64,000 nucleotides of DNA, from assembly GCA_037975125.1 (NCBI GenBank), contig JAJQOW010000014.1, positions 18,434,115-18,498,114 on the forward strand. Reading direction: 5' to 3'. Position numbers and translations under genes: made by a program. Below the pieces are notes generated by a model. The model was not told where the DNA came from and made no database searches. It saw only the letters and a program-made list of their open reading frames with translations. Shown here piece by piece: positions 13,901-26,868 of the stretch (position 1 is the stretch's first letter; each line of letters opens with the position of its first letter). This DNA is from Latrodectus hesperus (Eukaryota > Arthropoda > Arachnida > Araneae > Theridiidae).

Positions 13901-16580
13901 AGAAAAGATGTAAAGATTACAACCGTTTAATAGGACTGTATACCCTGCAAAATTTTGTTATTTGTATGTAACTGGTTTAAAATTTCACATATGAGAAAAA
14001 GGATTTTTTGTTATTTTTTTCTAGTCTCTCCCTCGTTTTTATTAAGCATTTATTGATTTCAATAGTAATAAAAATAATAAAAATTATCTGGTGTTTGTGA
14101 AATATTAAATAGATGTTTTTTTTTTTAAATTATATAAATAAAATGGCTTTAGTGGAGAATTTGCGTATAAACCAATAATGTTCTTTTGAATGCGAAGAAA
14201 ATTGTAATTGATGTCACATGAAATATTGAAAATAGGCTCTTGTTGTCATATTTCTACATAATTGTGGCAACAATATTTCCACTCCAGAAAAATAATAGTT
14301 TTTTGTAAAGAATTCTGAATCACTTCTCATTCTATTAAAAAGAAAACATTGAACGACGATCCAAAAATTTAACTAATTTAATAATACTAATTAATTGCCA
14401 TCATTCGATTTCTTATAACTAGAGACATATTCTCGAATAATGTACAGGTACAGAGTGGAAATAATGAAGATATTAATTTTATTGCAATGCAATATGAAAA
14501 TTACTTAACAAAGAGAAATAGAAAAGAAAGATTTAAAAAAAATCACACAGTAAACATTGGCTTTTGCATTAAGAAAGTAAACCTGTATTATCTTATAATT
14601 ATTATCAGGATGCCACACAAAATATTTCAAAAATAGCATTGAACAAAACGAATGATAATTGTAGTGTTTTTCAGGAATTTCAAGCAAAGTGTAAGGATAT
14701 GAATATTGCAGTTTATTATTAAAAGATCGTTATCATACATACACTTCATGCTTAATCATATATTGTATCGTATCTATAGGCATGTTCTTCTACCAATTTT
14801 TAAATATATTTATATGTACATTCATTATAACTCGGTTATTCGCTTTTAACTTCCAAATTAAAAATGCAACAATTTTATGGCAATAAAATTGAAAAGGAAA
14901 ATCTTGATAATCATCTGAAATTATTAGGTTATCAGTATTATTTAAGACCTGTTTTATTTTTTAGTCAATCTACACGAGATTTGTTCAGCAATTTTTTATT
15001 TACGAAAATCAATTTAATTTATTTCCGTTCATTTACCAGCCTGCAATATTCTAATTTCTCTTACTGAAATACATAATCTCTTACTCTTACTGAATATGTA
15101 TCGTGAATTTACTCCATTTGTGAAGTTTAGAAGTTTTATATTAATTCTTTTAGTAATTGCTTAGAGATGCTTTTCAATAAATATTGGATATCAATAGTTT
15201 TGAATTTGAGTAACAAATTAATAATTAATATTATATTCTGATACACACGCATATATATATTGCTGTACTATTATGGTGTAATATACATTTATAATTCAAC
15301 TGACAAATTTTTGATTTTGATATTATAATAAAAATAAGTTGTAAAATAAAAGCAAAACGAATTAAGTCAACTCGTATTTGATAATTAGAAATGACAGACT
15401 TCACCAAAAGTATTAAGAAATGCATATCATTCTGCTATTTAAAGAATAATTGGATCTATTTTTTCCAGATCTCTTCTCCAAAAAATTGTTCAATATATTT
15501 AGACAACTTCAAGAATCAATGAACTGTTTTGAATTCTCTCTATAGGAAGCTGTTTCAGATCACAAAAGTCCAATTTTGTTCTCTTAAGTTTACATTTGGC
15601 ATCACCAGTTTAAATTAAAGTGTTGCTAAAAGCTGCATTTAATAATGCAGTTTTCTTATTGAATTAAAAAAAGCTCCTTTTGAGTGATGTTTTTTTAAAA
15701 ATGGAAAGATTGACGTTGAAGGAAAGAAAAGATCTTCCTAGAATTAATTACTCCACGTACATATATTGATTTTATTATATTTTACATTGAATCTATCTTT
15801 GTTTTTACACTCTCAAAATTCAAATGATATGGTATTTAAATTATAAAGTTTTAAATGAATCGTGATTAAACAATTCTGAGTAATTTTGGATAATATCATT
15901 TTATTTCAAACAATTTTTTCCTATCAAAGATAAAGTAATAAAAACTTTAGAAATTTTATCATTGATTTCTTATCATAAATGCGATTATAGTAAAGAGCAA
16001 GCTAACTAAGTTAATTCTTAATTAATTGTTAGCGTTATTCATTGGTTTCATTTACAGTTCAATCTGTCTTGTTTGCTGAACTCATGCTGCCTCAATTATT
16101 CAGCTCATTTTTACGGTATCACATTTATATAGCACCTCTTATTGTGTTCAGTGAATCTTTTCGGTAATTCTTTTACAATTTCTAGATTTTTGATCGTGGT
16201 CTCTGAAAGAATTTTTGTACCAATGAAACATTATTATATCGACTTGCAGATAATGTATTTCGGTTTATTTAATAATGACCACCTATTTTTCACTCGTAAT
16301 CAATTATGATACTTGCTTCTTATTTTACTTGAATTCTTGAATACTTGGTTTTAATGAACTACTCAATTTGTTTATAAAAACTATTTTTTTATTAAGAACG
16401 TTTATGGACTTTTATTTTTAAATTTTCGTGAAACACCTCACCTTTTTTACATCCACTTTGTCAAGCTTTTCAATTATTTTTCCTTATTCTATTTGTAAAT
16501 AGTTCCTCTGTCTGCTAATTATTTCGTAAATTCATCGTGTAAGCTTTTCCTCAGTTCTCAATTAAGTCCTCTGTGATTAT
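13901..16580. other. AT-rich non-coding stretch
   Basis: I see no supported gene or structured repeat. Confidence 0.55.
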
Positions 16581-16720
16581 GGTGAACGAACAACACTCGG
16601 AGATCTTGTAAGGTGCTGTCTTGGCTTTGCTGGACTTATACGAAGGAAGGTGACACTTGTTCAAACTACGTACTCATTCAAGTGCCTTCCTCAGTATCTC
16701 CTTGTCCTTGAATACTTGGT
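16581..16720. other. Small GC-richer block with an imperfect hairpin
   Basis: The segment aggaaggtgacacttg (about 16644-16659) can pair imperfectly with caagtgccttcct (about 16680-16692) across a loop of about 20 nt. It could be a small structured RNA or a chance hairpin. There is no further support. Confidence 0.2.
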
Positions 16721-19700
16721 TGTTTACAAAACAACTGCCACTAAAATTCGTAAATTAAATTCAATTTGCTAATTCGTTTTCAATTTAACATCTTGAGGTT
16801 GATACCAAAACTGGTATTTTTCACTCCTCATCATCAATGAACACTCATCAATCAAGAGAACTTTTCATACCTAAATTCTTTCTTTTCATGAATTCAGTTA
16901 GTTCAGATATTGAATGCTTGGACTTAAAATAGAAAAAAGATTTTTTTATTAGGTTTTACATGAATTTTAAATATTATTTATCACTAATGTTATATTGAAG
17001 AAAGTTATACTAAAATTTCATTCTAGTGTATAATATGAACAATGAGTTGAAACTCTAGTAAGCGTATCATTTACTGAAAGTAAAAGCAGTGATTTTAAAA
17101 GTAAAACAGTTTGTATGTGACATAAAACTGCAGAAAAAGTAATTTATGATTAGATTTCTTTACATATTAATGCTATAAATATGATTTGTTATACATTTAA
17201 ATATAGTTTCTACCTTAAAATCATATACATAAAAAATTAAACATGAAACTTCATTTTACGCATCGTAAACTTGATGATTATACATCATACGAATATACAT
17301 TATACGAATCATCGTGGACATTATTATTTAGTTGAAGGTAATTACTTAAGATACATTGCTACTTATAAGATACTACTTAAAATACATTACCCAACAATAC
17401 ATTACTAAAATTCCAGAAATTTAATCCCAAATTATAAGTACATGTAAGGATTTGTTGTATACTACAAACATAATTAAAAAATTGAATGAACTTTTAGGAA
17501 GTCGAAATAAATAAACATAAAATAAAATCTTTTCATATAAAATTTCAAAATTTTCATTCCTGATTTTCGTTAAAATTCGGAAACTAATGATGGTTTAAAT
17601 GTCTTTCATATGTAAATACTTACTTTCAATAAAAAAAAATCAAAAATTTTAATTAACTTCTAATAAATAACATTATTTTTTTAAATGTACGAGTTTGTTA
17701 AAAAATGTTATTTAGTATGAAAAAATACTTTTCTGTAAATTGAAAATTCTTAAGAATAGCTATATTTATTCTCTTACCGATAAGAACGAAACGAATATAC
17801 ATTTTTATCAAAAAACAATTATTATTTTGTTTATCGATAGTATCAATATCACTTGCAACATCCTTTTTTTGTTTCTGGAAGTAATCATTTTTTTCTCCTT
17901 TTACCATTTCTTTCGCCAACCGCGAAGAAATGACAAAAATAGCTTTAACGATAAAAGTTAATTAACGTTTTCTTTCCTTCGTTTTCACCTCTCTTTTCCT
18001 TTTTTACTTCTTCCAAAATTGTATCGTTTTTAAGAAAAAGAACTTTATCATTAAGTACCAACAATTGAGTTAAATATAATAGAAAACTCTCTTTAATTAA
18101 CAATTATATGAGAAGAGGACAACAGTTTTTACTTTGTCCCGTAGTAATTTGAGAAAATTTTTTCTATCCTAATTGCAGAGCATAGAGGACTTAAAGAAGG
18201 TTTGTCGTCAAATTCTCTCCTTCCCCAGAGAAACTTATACATCTTAAGAGTGACATCTTCTTAATCTAATTACGATTCTTGCTTAAATGTATAAAATGTT
18301 ATCCAGGTACATGTTAGAAAAGAAAAAGTTCCTCCTCTATGATAAAGTGTTGTATGTGGCATGCTAAGCCTAATCAACTTATCTCTTGTTAAGTATATCA
18401 AATGAAGGATTTTTACTAAGAGATAATTTCTTAGTTCTTATGGTGAAATCATTCTTATTGCAAATGAATAGAAAAATTGTTTAAAATTATGTTTGTTATA
18501 TGGTTTTACAAGTGTAGAGAAATTCTGTCAATTTAAATATATAAACTGCTTAGCTAATTATCTGAAGTGAAGTTTTTAAATAAATAATGGTTAAAATAAA
18601 ATTGTTTCAGTCTTGGATTGTTATATATATATATAATAATTGATTATTTTTTATAACTTTTATAACATATTTCATATAATAACTTAATTTAAAAATAACA
18701 TAAATATCAAATTTAAAAAACATAAATTGTCATCAAATTCTATTATTATCTGATAAAATTATCATCCAGTAAGATTGATCAAAATGGTATGGATAAAAAT
18801 TATTAAAGATCGATTTTAGTATATATATATTTAAATATTTAAGAATGAATGTGTATTATCATACATTATATTTTCATTATAAAACTTTATAGTAACTAAT
18901 TACTCCTAATATATCTGAAAAAGTCACAAATTACTAAAATGTATTTGTAAAAATTGTGTATTAGAAGTACTTCAATTATTTTATTAAGTTTTTAAAATTT
19001 ATTTCTTATTTATTTCTAAATTAACTTGCATATTTCTTTTGTGGTATTATCATACTTTTATGATTCAGCAAAGGAAAAATTAGTGATTTTTAAGTCAGCC
19101 ATTTACTCTTCATCTATTTTCTTTATTTTTATGTAACTTATATTTAAAGTTTTAAAATTCGCATAATCATTGTTAAGACTTTAAACCATGTAATAAGTAT
19201 GATGCTCAACACAATGTTAATGATTCCTGAATGTACAGTGGAATATTTATGAAAATGTTTTTTGTTTCACAGATTTATAATTTTTTTGTTAAAAATAAAT
19301 TAATTATCATTTGACGTAATTAACTTTTATTGAAATTTGTAACAGCTACGTCAAGTGATTTCAAAATTACAAAAATTTACCGCGACTAATTAACTTAAAA
19401 TATATTTTTTTAATTTTTCAAATTATAAATTAAAAAGAAATAATAATCTTTTTGTCATAGTGTCACACGAATTTTCTTATTTATTATATTATGATTTTTT
19501 CTAAAAAAATTATATTTAAAAGTAATTATTTTTTGCTTTGTATAGATTTATGTATTTGTTGTAATTTCCGTCTCAAGTAGTAACACTGTCTTTACATTAT
19601 TCTTTTTTTTATTGTTATGTGAATCCAGTTTTGTCTCTTTTTATTATCAAATAAAAGAAAAATGGGGTAAAAAAACTAATTTACTTGATATTTTTCTCTA

Positions 19701-19860
19701 ACACCGAAAAAAATATTCGAAATAAAAATAATTTATATTGATTTTTTCCTGGAAAAAATATTAACAATACAGGCATCCAAAGTGTCAACACATTTTTAAT
19801 CTTTTCTCTTTTGTTAAGGATTTCTTTTACCCTATTACAAACTCATGAATTAATGATGTC
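16721..19860. other. AT-rich non-coding stretch
   Basis: No gene or structured repeat recognised. Only short runs such as (TA)5-8 are present. Confidence 0.55.
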
Positions 19861-20240
19861 TAAATTTTGAGGGGTATTTTTAGTAATTTCAACTGGTTTC
19901 TCACAGCCAGCCCTTTTCAAAGACACACTATATATCTCCCGCGGACATTTATGACCAGTATAATCAACTCTATTAAGACGAACTTGTAGCTAACCACTTT
20001 GGAGGTTCGTTTTTTTCCTTTCGCGTGGGAATAAAAAAGCAAGAGGAAGACAAAAAACAAAATAAATAAAACAAATTTCAGCAAACTCCGCCTCTTTAGT
20101 GAGAATAGGCGTTTTTAAAAACATCTTAGGCGTGGCTGTAAGTGTTTAGTGGTTCAACAACTTGCTACTGATCCAGTGCAGTAGCTGTGGGATCGGTTTT
20201 ACTATAGCCAATAGCCTGACATGGGACATCCCATTTCGAG
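19861..20240. other. GC-richer island, candidate conserved non-coding element
   Basis: The block has mixed composition, with elements such as ctcccgcggacatttatgac and gcgtggctgtaagtg. No credible ORF is present. The regulatory role is inferred only from contrast with the AT-rich flanks. Confidence 0.3.
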
Positions 20241-22780
20241 AAATCCAACAAACTTGTTTTCTTAACATTTATTGCTGTTTTATGACATTAAGTAATTTAC
20301 CAAAGGTTATGTGACAGGTTAATAATAAAAATAAAAGCATGTGATAACATTAAAAATAAATAATTCAAAAAGTTTATTTTTCTTTTGTAAAAATTATTTC
20401 CGTCTTAATTGTGAGGGATACCCAAGTTATGAAACAAATTTTTTTAATTTTATTTATAACAAAGTATATGCTGATTTATAACTACTTCAATAAACTTTGT
20501 AATTTCTGTAGCAAAATATTTAATATTGTTTTTTCATCAGAATTCAAAACAATTATTACATTCAAGTAATTATGTTACTTTAAATCTATTATAGAACATG
20601 TTATAAGGTAATTTAACTGTTGAATGAAGTCTAATTATTTCTTTTTCTTTTTAGGTAAGTTATTGACATATAACTAAATATGAAAAAAGAAATTTTGAAG
20701 TGTGAATACCTGAAATTTTAAGGTGGTAAAATAATTCTTCATTGAAAGGTATTGTTTCAATTTGTAATTCAGGATTATAACTTTATAAGAAATTATGAAA
20801 ATAATTTTGTATTTTTTGTGGATGTTTTTAATATTACTTGCATTGTAATCATTTAAATAGAAGATTCAAGTATAAAATATTTAAATCTTCAATAGTCATA
20901 AAAAATATCGAATTATTTTATATATAAATTTTATAAAATAAAAACTTAAAACAATTTTTGACAAGTGGGCATAACTTAAACTTCCTTCAAAAATTTTCAA
21001 TGATGTTCCTATTTTTCGAATGATTTCAGTTCTTTAAAAGTCTGCAATTAATTTTTAAATTAGCCTTTCCATGTTCTTAAATCATAATTTATTTCTTATT
21101 CTTAAGTAAACATAAGTTTTTCTTATATATTATTCTTTCTATAAATCTTAGTATTAAAAATGTATTAAAATAACACCTTACATTGTGTTCAACGCAATTT
21201 TACCTTTAAAAGCATTCATTTGTCAAATTTCGCACATTTATCCATTTTTCACCAAAAATTGTCAAAAAAATAACCAAAAATTTCACCAAAAAATCAAGTA
21301 AAACTGTGACTACATAAAACGCATCAAGTTACACGAATTGTCAACCATAACTGACATAATGAAGCTAAAATGATTGCTTTTTTAGTTATTCACATGAAAG
21401 TTAGGAAATTTATGATGACGTTTCATAATGAGAATTTCGCATTATTCTTAGGTAGCTCTAACAATACCATCTCTACAAAATCTAATACCGCTCTAACAGA
21501 AAATAGTTACTGTTTTTAAATTATTTTTAAAAAAAGCAATTATAAATAAAGAGTTTCCAGAACACATATTAGAAGTTTTGGATATTTATGATTAATAATT
21601 TTACTAATTCTTCACATTTACTTAATAATATATAAATTTTTAACTGATTAAATGTATACACTTTCAAGTGAACTTATAATTATGCAATTGACCTTCTCAA
21701 TTACTTGTTATTTTATTAAGGCGTTAATAATTTAGTTATGAAATACTATTTAAGCAACAGCACACTTTAAAGAATAATTTATAGTTATCGCTGAGAATTC
21801 TAAACAAAATTTTATACTTATACATGCCATCTTACGTTTTGGTACGCTTACCTACATTAGAGTCGATTTATAGTTTATCTAAACTGAACCCAGAGATTGG
21901 TATGTACTCCTAACCTAAAATAGCTTTTCCTGCATGAGATAGGTAAAAACAATTTTATGTTGTATGCTTTCAACAAATTAAATTATTTCTAATGCTTATT
22001 ATTTACTTAAAGTATTTTAATGTACACATTGTTATTATTAGTTCATGTATGCATTTGTTATTAAATGAAGGTCTTTTAACATCAATTCTTAAAATTATTT
22101 GTTTGTTTTCCCTCAACAGTTTTGATCACATAATAATAAAAAATAAAAATATGATGCAAAATAGCCAATACATTAAAACAAACAAGCAAATGTAAAATAC
22201 AAGTCGAAGAAGTAACCAAAAGAGTGTTTTCAGGATCTAAAAAAGTGACTCATAACTAAGAGTATGTATTCAATATTTTTCGTAAAGATATTGTTGCGTT
22301 ATATAATTTTTTTACGCAAACAATTATTGCTTTATTTAATTTATGTAAACAAACACTTAAGAATTTTGTATTTCGTTTTCATCTTATCACAAATATTATA
22401 AAATTACTTATAATTTAGATTAAGAGATTCTTCACCTATTAAGCTTTAAACTTTATTTCAAGGATTAAGAATCTGTAGCATATAATAGAAAAACTCAGTT
22501 ACTGAGCATATATATACCTCTTGGTATAGTCTGCAACGATAATGTACAAATTTATCACAATTACGATCAAATTTCAATTTTTCATTGCGACAGCTTTTGT
22601 TTTGAAACAGTATTTGGTAACTGATAACAATTTTGAATCAATGAAAAAAATTTTCCTGTCCGAAATAAAAATTCATCTTATATATTTCTGATATAAATTT
22701 ATGATAATTAATAGTCTTTAATAATAAGGCATTTGTTTTTATTTATTGCTTTTTTTAAAGTAATTTAATTTTGCTCCTCG
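20241..22780. other. AT-rich non-coding stretch
   Basis: No supported feature. Confidence 0.55.
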
Positions 22781-23290
22781 ATTTTTTCTCTCTTTGCTTC
22801 CATTTGAAGTTTTGTAACTGGTACAAAATCCATCTCCGATGGCAGTGTATCGTGAGTCACCTCTCCAATTGAAAAAAAGAGGATGAAAATGATAAAACTT
22901 GATTGAATCGTGACCCTTGGAGGCAAAAGTGATGCATGGACTCGGGGCGGAGAGTGTCCGAGCTGGGGGCGTTGGGGGCTTTGACAAACGACCCGTGCAC
23001 GTGCCGCACATCCCCTACAGACATAATCCATCAAGGCACGCGGTTTGTCGCTGTGGTTTTCTTGCGCTTCCCCTGATGTTCATCTGCCAAGAGAAAGGGA
23101 ATCAGAGCAGACACCTCCTCGCGATAAAAACCCATCCTCCTCGCCCATCCGCCAGACAACAAAGATAAAAGATAAGATAAAGCATTGCACTCCAGGGTAG
23201 GACGAAACTCAAATCACGACAAAAAGAGAGCTAAAGAAAGTGTTATCGGAGCTCTCAGAAGAATGAGGAGTTTCTTTTATCAGCTGTTAA
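22781..23290. promoter_or_regulatory. Most GC-rich island in the window, candidate enhancer or promoter
   Basis: About 500 bases, with a GC-rich centre near 22915-23160. Visible motifs are a palindromic E-box cacgtg at 22998-23003, several CpGs, and a GATA cluster (gataaaagataagataaag, near 23164). Overlapping ORFs on both strands (22739-23034 minus, 22917-23168 plus) share no recognisable domain and are probably composition-driven. It could be an enhancer or an alternative promoter with an untranslated first exon. The sequence does not decide. Confidence 0.4.
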
Positions 23291-23454
23291 ATTTGCAGTG
23301 AAAGTTGAAGATAAGGTGTCTTCATTCTAGTTTTGTTTTCAATTTGTGTAATTTTTAAAGTGCTAAAATTTAAACTTATGAAGATAATTTTTAAATAAAT
23401 GTATTGTATTATGAAATAAATTCTATTATTTACAAACCAATATTAAAGATATAG

Positions 23455-23456
<2 letters not shown>

Positions 23457-23515
<59 letters not shown>
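23457..23515. repeat. (TA)n microsatellite
   Basis: About 29 TA units. Confidence 0.95.
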
Positions 23516-23520
<5 letters not shown>

Positions 23521-23631
23521 CAATTAGAAACAGCACAATTAACTATAAACTTTTTCCTTGGTTAATCAACTGCTCTTCCAGCTTTATAATCAACAATTAA
23601 CCACAGCAAACTGAAACATGATAAATTAATG

Positions 23632-23940
23632 TTGTTGTTGTTACTAATGACACTTGGACAAGCCAAGCTCGCTATGCCTTGGCTATGCGAATTTAATTCA
23701 AAGAGGAGTGTCTTTCGTTTTAATCAGAGAACCATGAAGGTGAAAGTACGATTTTGCTCAACACACATGCTATAGTTACCCGTTTATAGGGTAGGCAACC
23801 ATCCACACCTCATTATACAAGGAAAGGACAAAGACAGGATAGATAGAAAGAGAAAGTACATCCATGCCCGAACCGGGATTGGAACCCAGGACCTCCTTAG
23901 CCGCAGTCAGGCACGCTGACCACTAGACAAGTTGGGTGGC
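23632..23940 (-). mobile_element. tRNA-derived SINE, head 1 with tail B
   Basis: Flanked by a perfect 10-bp target duplication taaattaatg (23622-23631 and 23941-23950). On the minus strand it has a tRNA-like head starting gccacccaacttgtctagtg, a B-box region with one mutation (gttccaatcccg), the cgggcatggatgt core and the pyrimidine-rich part. Then comes tail B (about 23632-23760), ending in a gccaaggc/gagcttggc stem and (AAC)n. The tail differs completely from that of the copies at 45719, 47470 and 59056, although the head and core are the same. Confidence 0.88.
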
Positions 23941-24380
23941 TAAATTAATGTAAATATGTTAAGCTAAAAAAATTATTGTTACTAATTTAACAAGTAAAAA
24001 AAGTCAAAAATATCCATTGTATATTGACTAATTTGATTTACTTATCCACATTTTATTTAATAATTCATGGAATATTAACAAATGAAATGCATTTAAAGTT
24101 GTGTTTTTTACATCAACAAAAAGTTTTGTTATTGATAATATAATTATGTAGGTTTAATAGAAGTTCGAATTATATTTTATTTTTTCATGCATTCATGATG
24201 TAAGAAATTAGAGTTTTTGTTTTACCACATTATAACTTACTTAAACTTAAAAAATATAATAGTCTATATTACTTGAATATATTTTTTAAAGCATCATTCA
24301 AATAATATGAAACTATGAATTCATTTTAAATGAATACATATTGCTAAATGATATTTCGAAATATATTTATTGAAAAAGTA

Positions 24381-24683
24381 TGAAGTGAATAACTAGCGTG
24401 CTCAAGTAAATACAGGATAATTAAAATCAATAGGCTTTTATTGCGAACTAAAATCAGACAAGCAACACACTTGCCATCTCACTCTGCCTGTCTGGCGAGT
24501 GAAAACCAACAGGCTATATATACAGGTAAAAATATCTTCTGATTGGTTGGTGACAATAAATATTTACATAAAATTATAATAAGCACAGGAATCATGTGCG
24601 GAAAGAAAAGTTCGTTCTAGAAGGAGAGTCACGCACATGCGGTTCTGTAGTGCGAATCGAATACTGCACATTCGTTCACCACA
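24381..24683 (-). repeat. 3' LTR of the gypsy element
   Basis: In element orientation it begins tgtggtgaacgaatg and ends tagttattcacttca, the usual TG...CA borders. It is identical to the 5' LTR at 26562-26864 as far as I can read. Confidence 0.93.
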
Positions 24684-24700
24684 GTACTCCCCCGTCAGTC
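24684..24700 (-). other. Polypurine tract next to the 3' LTR
   Basis: On the minus strand the bases just before the LTR read gacgggggagtac, a short purine-rich tract in the position where plus-strand DNA synthesis is primed in LTR elements. Confidence 0.6.
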
Positions 24701-25786
24701 CAGTTGCTGCAGGGATGGCAACGGGAACCGGACTCGACGTCCAGAGCGAGTCGTGGTGGTGAGGTTGTCGGCCGTGCACGGAACTGGACGAATGTTTGAA
24801 GATGGTGTTGGTGCAGAGTGATCGATCAAGGTATGTGCTGGCTTCAGACAATCGATAGAAATTGAAGATTTGTTTCCTTTGATCATTAATGTAAAAAACT
24901 TAGGAGTTCTGTGAACGACAAGAAAGGGACCATCATACGGCTGCTCCAAAGGTCGGCGTACAGCATCCTGTCGGACAAAGACGTGTGATGTAGTGTTGAG
25001 GTCTTTGTGGATAAAAGTAGCTGCTGATGAATGCCTCGAAGCAGGTACTGGACGTAACATTCGGACGTGGTTCCGAAGCTTAGCAAGAAAGTCGGGAACA
25101 GGCAGTGCGGAACGGCTGGTTGTATCCCGGACGAATTCTCCTGGCAAACGGAGTGTCGAGCCGTAGACCAGTTCTGCTGCCGATGTGCCAAGATCTTCCT
25201 TCACTGCACAGCGGATTCCGAGAAGTATCGATGGGAGCACTTTTACCCAATTTGCAGGATCTGTACACTTAATTGCAGTCTTCAATTGGCGGTGCAGTCG
25301 TTCAACCATGCCATTCGAAGCAGGGTTGTAGGCAGTAGTCCTCAGCTTTTCAGCTCCTAATAACTTAGAAAAAGAATGAAAAAGTTCGCTTTCGAACTGC
25401 CTGCCTTGATCTGTTATCAAGATTTGAGGGGCTCCAAATCGAGATACCCAACCTGAATAGAAAGCTTCTGCGACTGATTCAGCAGAAATGTTGTCGATAG
25501 GGTAAGCTTCCGGCCATCGAGAGAATCTGTCGATGCAAGTTAAACAGTAACGATAGCCCTGAGATGGCGGAAGTGGCCCCACAATGTCGATATGCACAAC
25601 ACGAAAGCGGTCACTTGGTAACGGATAATCACCAATGGGAGATTGAGTATGGCGACGAATTTTAGAATTTTGGCATAGTAAGCATGCTCTCACCCATTCT
25701 TTGCAGTCTGTCTTGGACAGTTGGCCAGAGAAACTTAGAAGTAATAAGCTTGGTCGTGGCACGCACTCCCGGATGGGACAGACCAT
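24695..25786 (-). pseudogene. gypsy integrase (3' part of pol), frameshifted at its 5' end
   Basis: Ty3/gypsy integrase, which inserts the cDNA copy into the genome. Residues are counted from the ORF start at 25786. The CxxC half of the zinc finger is C35/C38. The catalytic triad is D67 (HIDIVG), D126 (ITDQG) and E162 (MVERL), with exactly 35 residues between D126 and E162, so the DDE core is intact. A GPY/F-like module follows (PYDGPF), then a basic C-terminus. The first ~25 residues are out of frame: the genuine upstream part, including the HxxxH half of the finger, lies in the frame of 25662-26142. A small indel near 25711 separates them. Confidence 0.92.
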
Positions 25787-26142
25787 GCATCATATCGAAA
25801 ACTTTTCGAGTGAAACTAAATGGAACGATACGTCGAACAACACTGGTTGACACATCACAAAAAAGGGAAGTAGAGTTTGAAGATAAAGGAAAAGATTTAA
25901 TTTTCAAAGAATTATTTTTAAGAAAATCTTGTAAGGAGATATCATGAGACTGTTCTTTAGCCATTTCTTCATAATTGATTGTGGTAGGAAATGAAAAAGC
26001 ATGAATTCTAGAAAGTGCTTCGGCTACGCAATTTTCGCTACCGGAGACATGACGGATATCAGTCGAAAACTGACTAATGAATTCCAAGTGCCTCAGCTGT
26101 CTAGGAGAGGTTTTATCAGCTTTCTGACGAAACGCAAAATCA
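25662..26142 (-). pseudogene. gypsy RNase H end plus integrase N-terminal zinc finger
   Basis: The minus-strand frame holds the end of the pol RNase H region (FISQFSTDIRHVSGSEN followed by AEALSRI, the conserved end of gypsy RNase H). A linker follows, then the integrase HxxxH motif HGLSH and FLWPTVQ. Gypsy-like sequence continues upstream of the first ATG (26087) to about 26142, where the large deletion begins. The frame is lost near 25711 by a small indel, so integrase cannot be made as one chain from this copy. Confidence 0.88.
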
Positions 26143-26185
26143 GAAATTTAGTCAGAAATTAGAAATTAACGCAAAATCAGTTATT

Positions 26186-26357
26186 TAGTGACATTAGCTG
26201 TAATACCAGATATGGTAAACGAAGATTCCAGTTAACAAAACCACAACTCGGGACTTTGTTTCCAAAATGGCGGTGGACGAAAAGCGATACGGGAAAGTTC
26301 CGGCTGCGGTAAATTTCCATCCGTAACAGAAATTGCTGACTTTTCATGAGCAGTCAT
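26186..26357 (-). pseudogene. gypsy gag N-terminal remnant with premature stop
   Basis: From an ATG at 26355-26357 the frame encodes about 41 residues, including the PPPFWKQSPELWF motif seen at the N-terminus of arthropod gypsy Gag. It is then stopped by TAA at 26232-26234. Gag-like residues (LESSFTISGIT) follow in the same frame, so the stop looks like a single substitution. The remaining gag, protease and reverse transcriptase are absent. Confidence 0.75.
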
Positions 26358-26543
26358 AATGTAACAAAACAAGTAATAGCAATGGACAAAAAATGTAAAA
26401 AGCAGAAAAACTAAGTAATATGAAAAATACTTATACAAGTTACGTATAAGAAAATAGTGGTAATCAACCGAAAAGAAATTTTAACGAAAAAATTCGTACA
26501 AAAAGGTATATTGAAATAAGATTTTCACCTGTGCGTCATTTTT

Positions 26544-26560
26544 CCACGTCCGGGTCACCA
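26544..26560 (-). other. Primer binding site, tRNA-Trp type
   Basis: One base inside the 5' LTR, the minus strand reads tggtgacccggacgtgg. This fits the complement of the 3' end of animal tRNA-Trp (...cacgtcggggtcacca) with about one mismatch. Its position and the TGG start are as expected for minus-strand DNA priming. Confidence 0.75.
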
Positions 26561-26561
26561 T

Positions 26562-26864
26562 TGAAGTGAATAACTAGCGTGCTCAAGTAAATACAGGATA
26601 ATTAAAATCAATAGGCTTTTATTGCGAACTAAAATCAGACAAGCAACACACTTGCCATCTCACTCTGCCTGTCTGGCGAGTGAAAACCAACAGGCTATAT
26701 ATACAGGTAAAAATATCTTCTGATTGGTTGGTGACAATAAATATTTACATAAAATTATAATAAGCACAGGAATCATGTGCGGAAAGAAAAGTTCGTTCTA
26801 GAAGGAGAGTCACGCACATGCGGTTCTGTAGTGCGAATCGAATACTGCACATTCGTTCACCACA
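26562..26864 (-). repeat. 5' LTR of the gypsy element
   Basis: 303 bp with TG...CA borders, identical to the LTR at 24381-24683. It contains a ctatatata promoter-like run and should hold the element's own promoter, read on the minus strand. Confidence 0.93.
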
Positions 26865-26868
26865 AGTA

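Larger units (their letters stand above)
24381..26864 (-). mobile_element. Internally deleted Ty3/gypsy LTR retrotransposon
   Basis: The two 303-bp LTRs (24381-24683 and 26562-26864) appear identical base for base. Flanking agta (24377-24380 and 26865-26868) is the target duplication; it can be read as 5 bp (aagta). A tRNA-Trp-type primer binding site and a short purine tract lie inside the LTRs. The interior keeps the gag start, the RNase H end and the integrase. Protease, reverse transcriptase and most of gag are missing. Identical LTRs with a broken interior suggest a recent insertion using proteins supplied by another copy. Confidence 0.93.

Noticed and set aside
16643..16694. Possible microRNA-like hairpin
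   Set aside because: The pairing is imperfect and short, with no further evidence.
22739..23168. Overlapping ORFs of 83-90 codons in the GC-rich island
   Set aside because: ORFs on both strands with unrelated peptides and no domain; high GC removes stop codons by chance.
25067..25360. Plus-strand ORFs inside the gypsy integrase (also 25684-25947)
   Set aside because: They lie antisense to an integrase with an intact DDE core and have no domain of their own.
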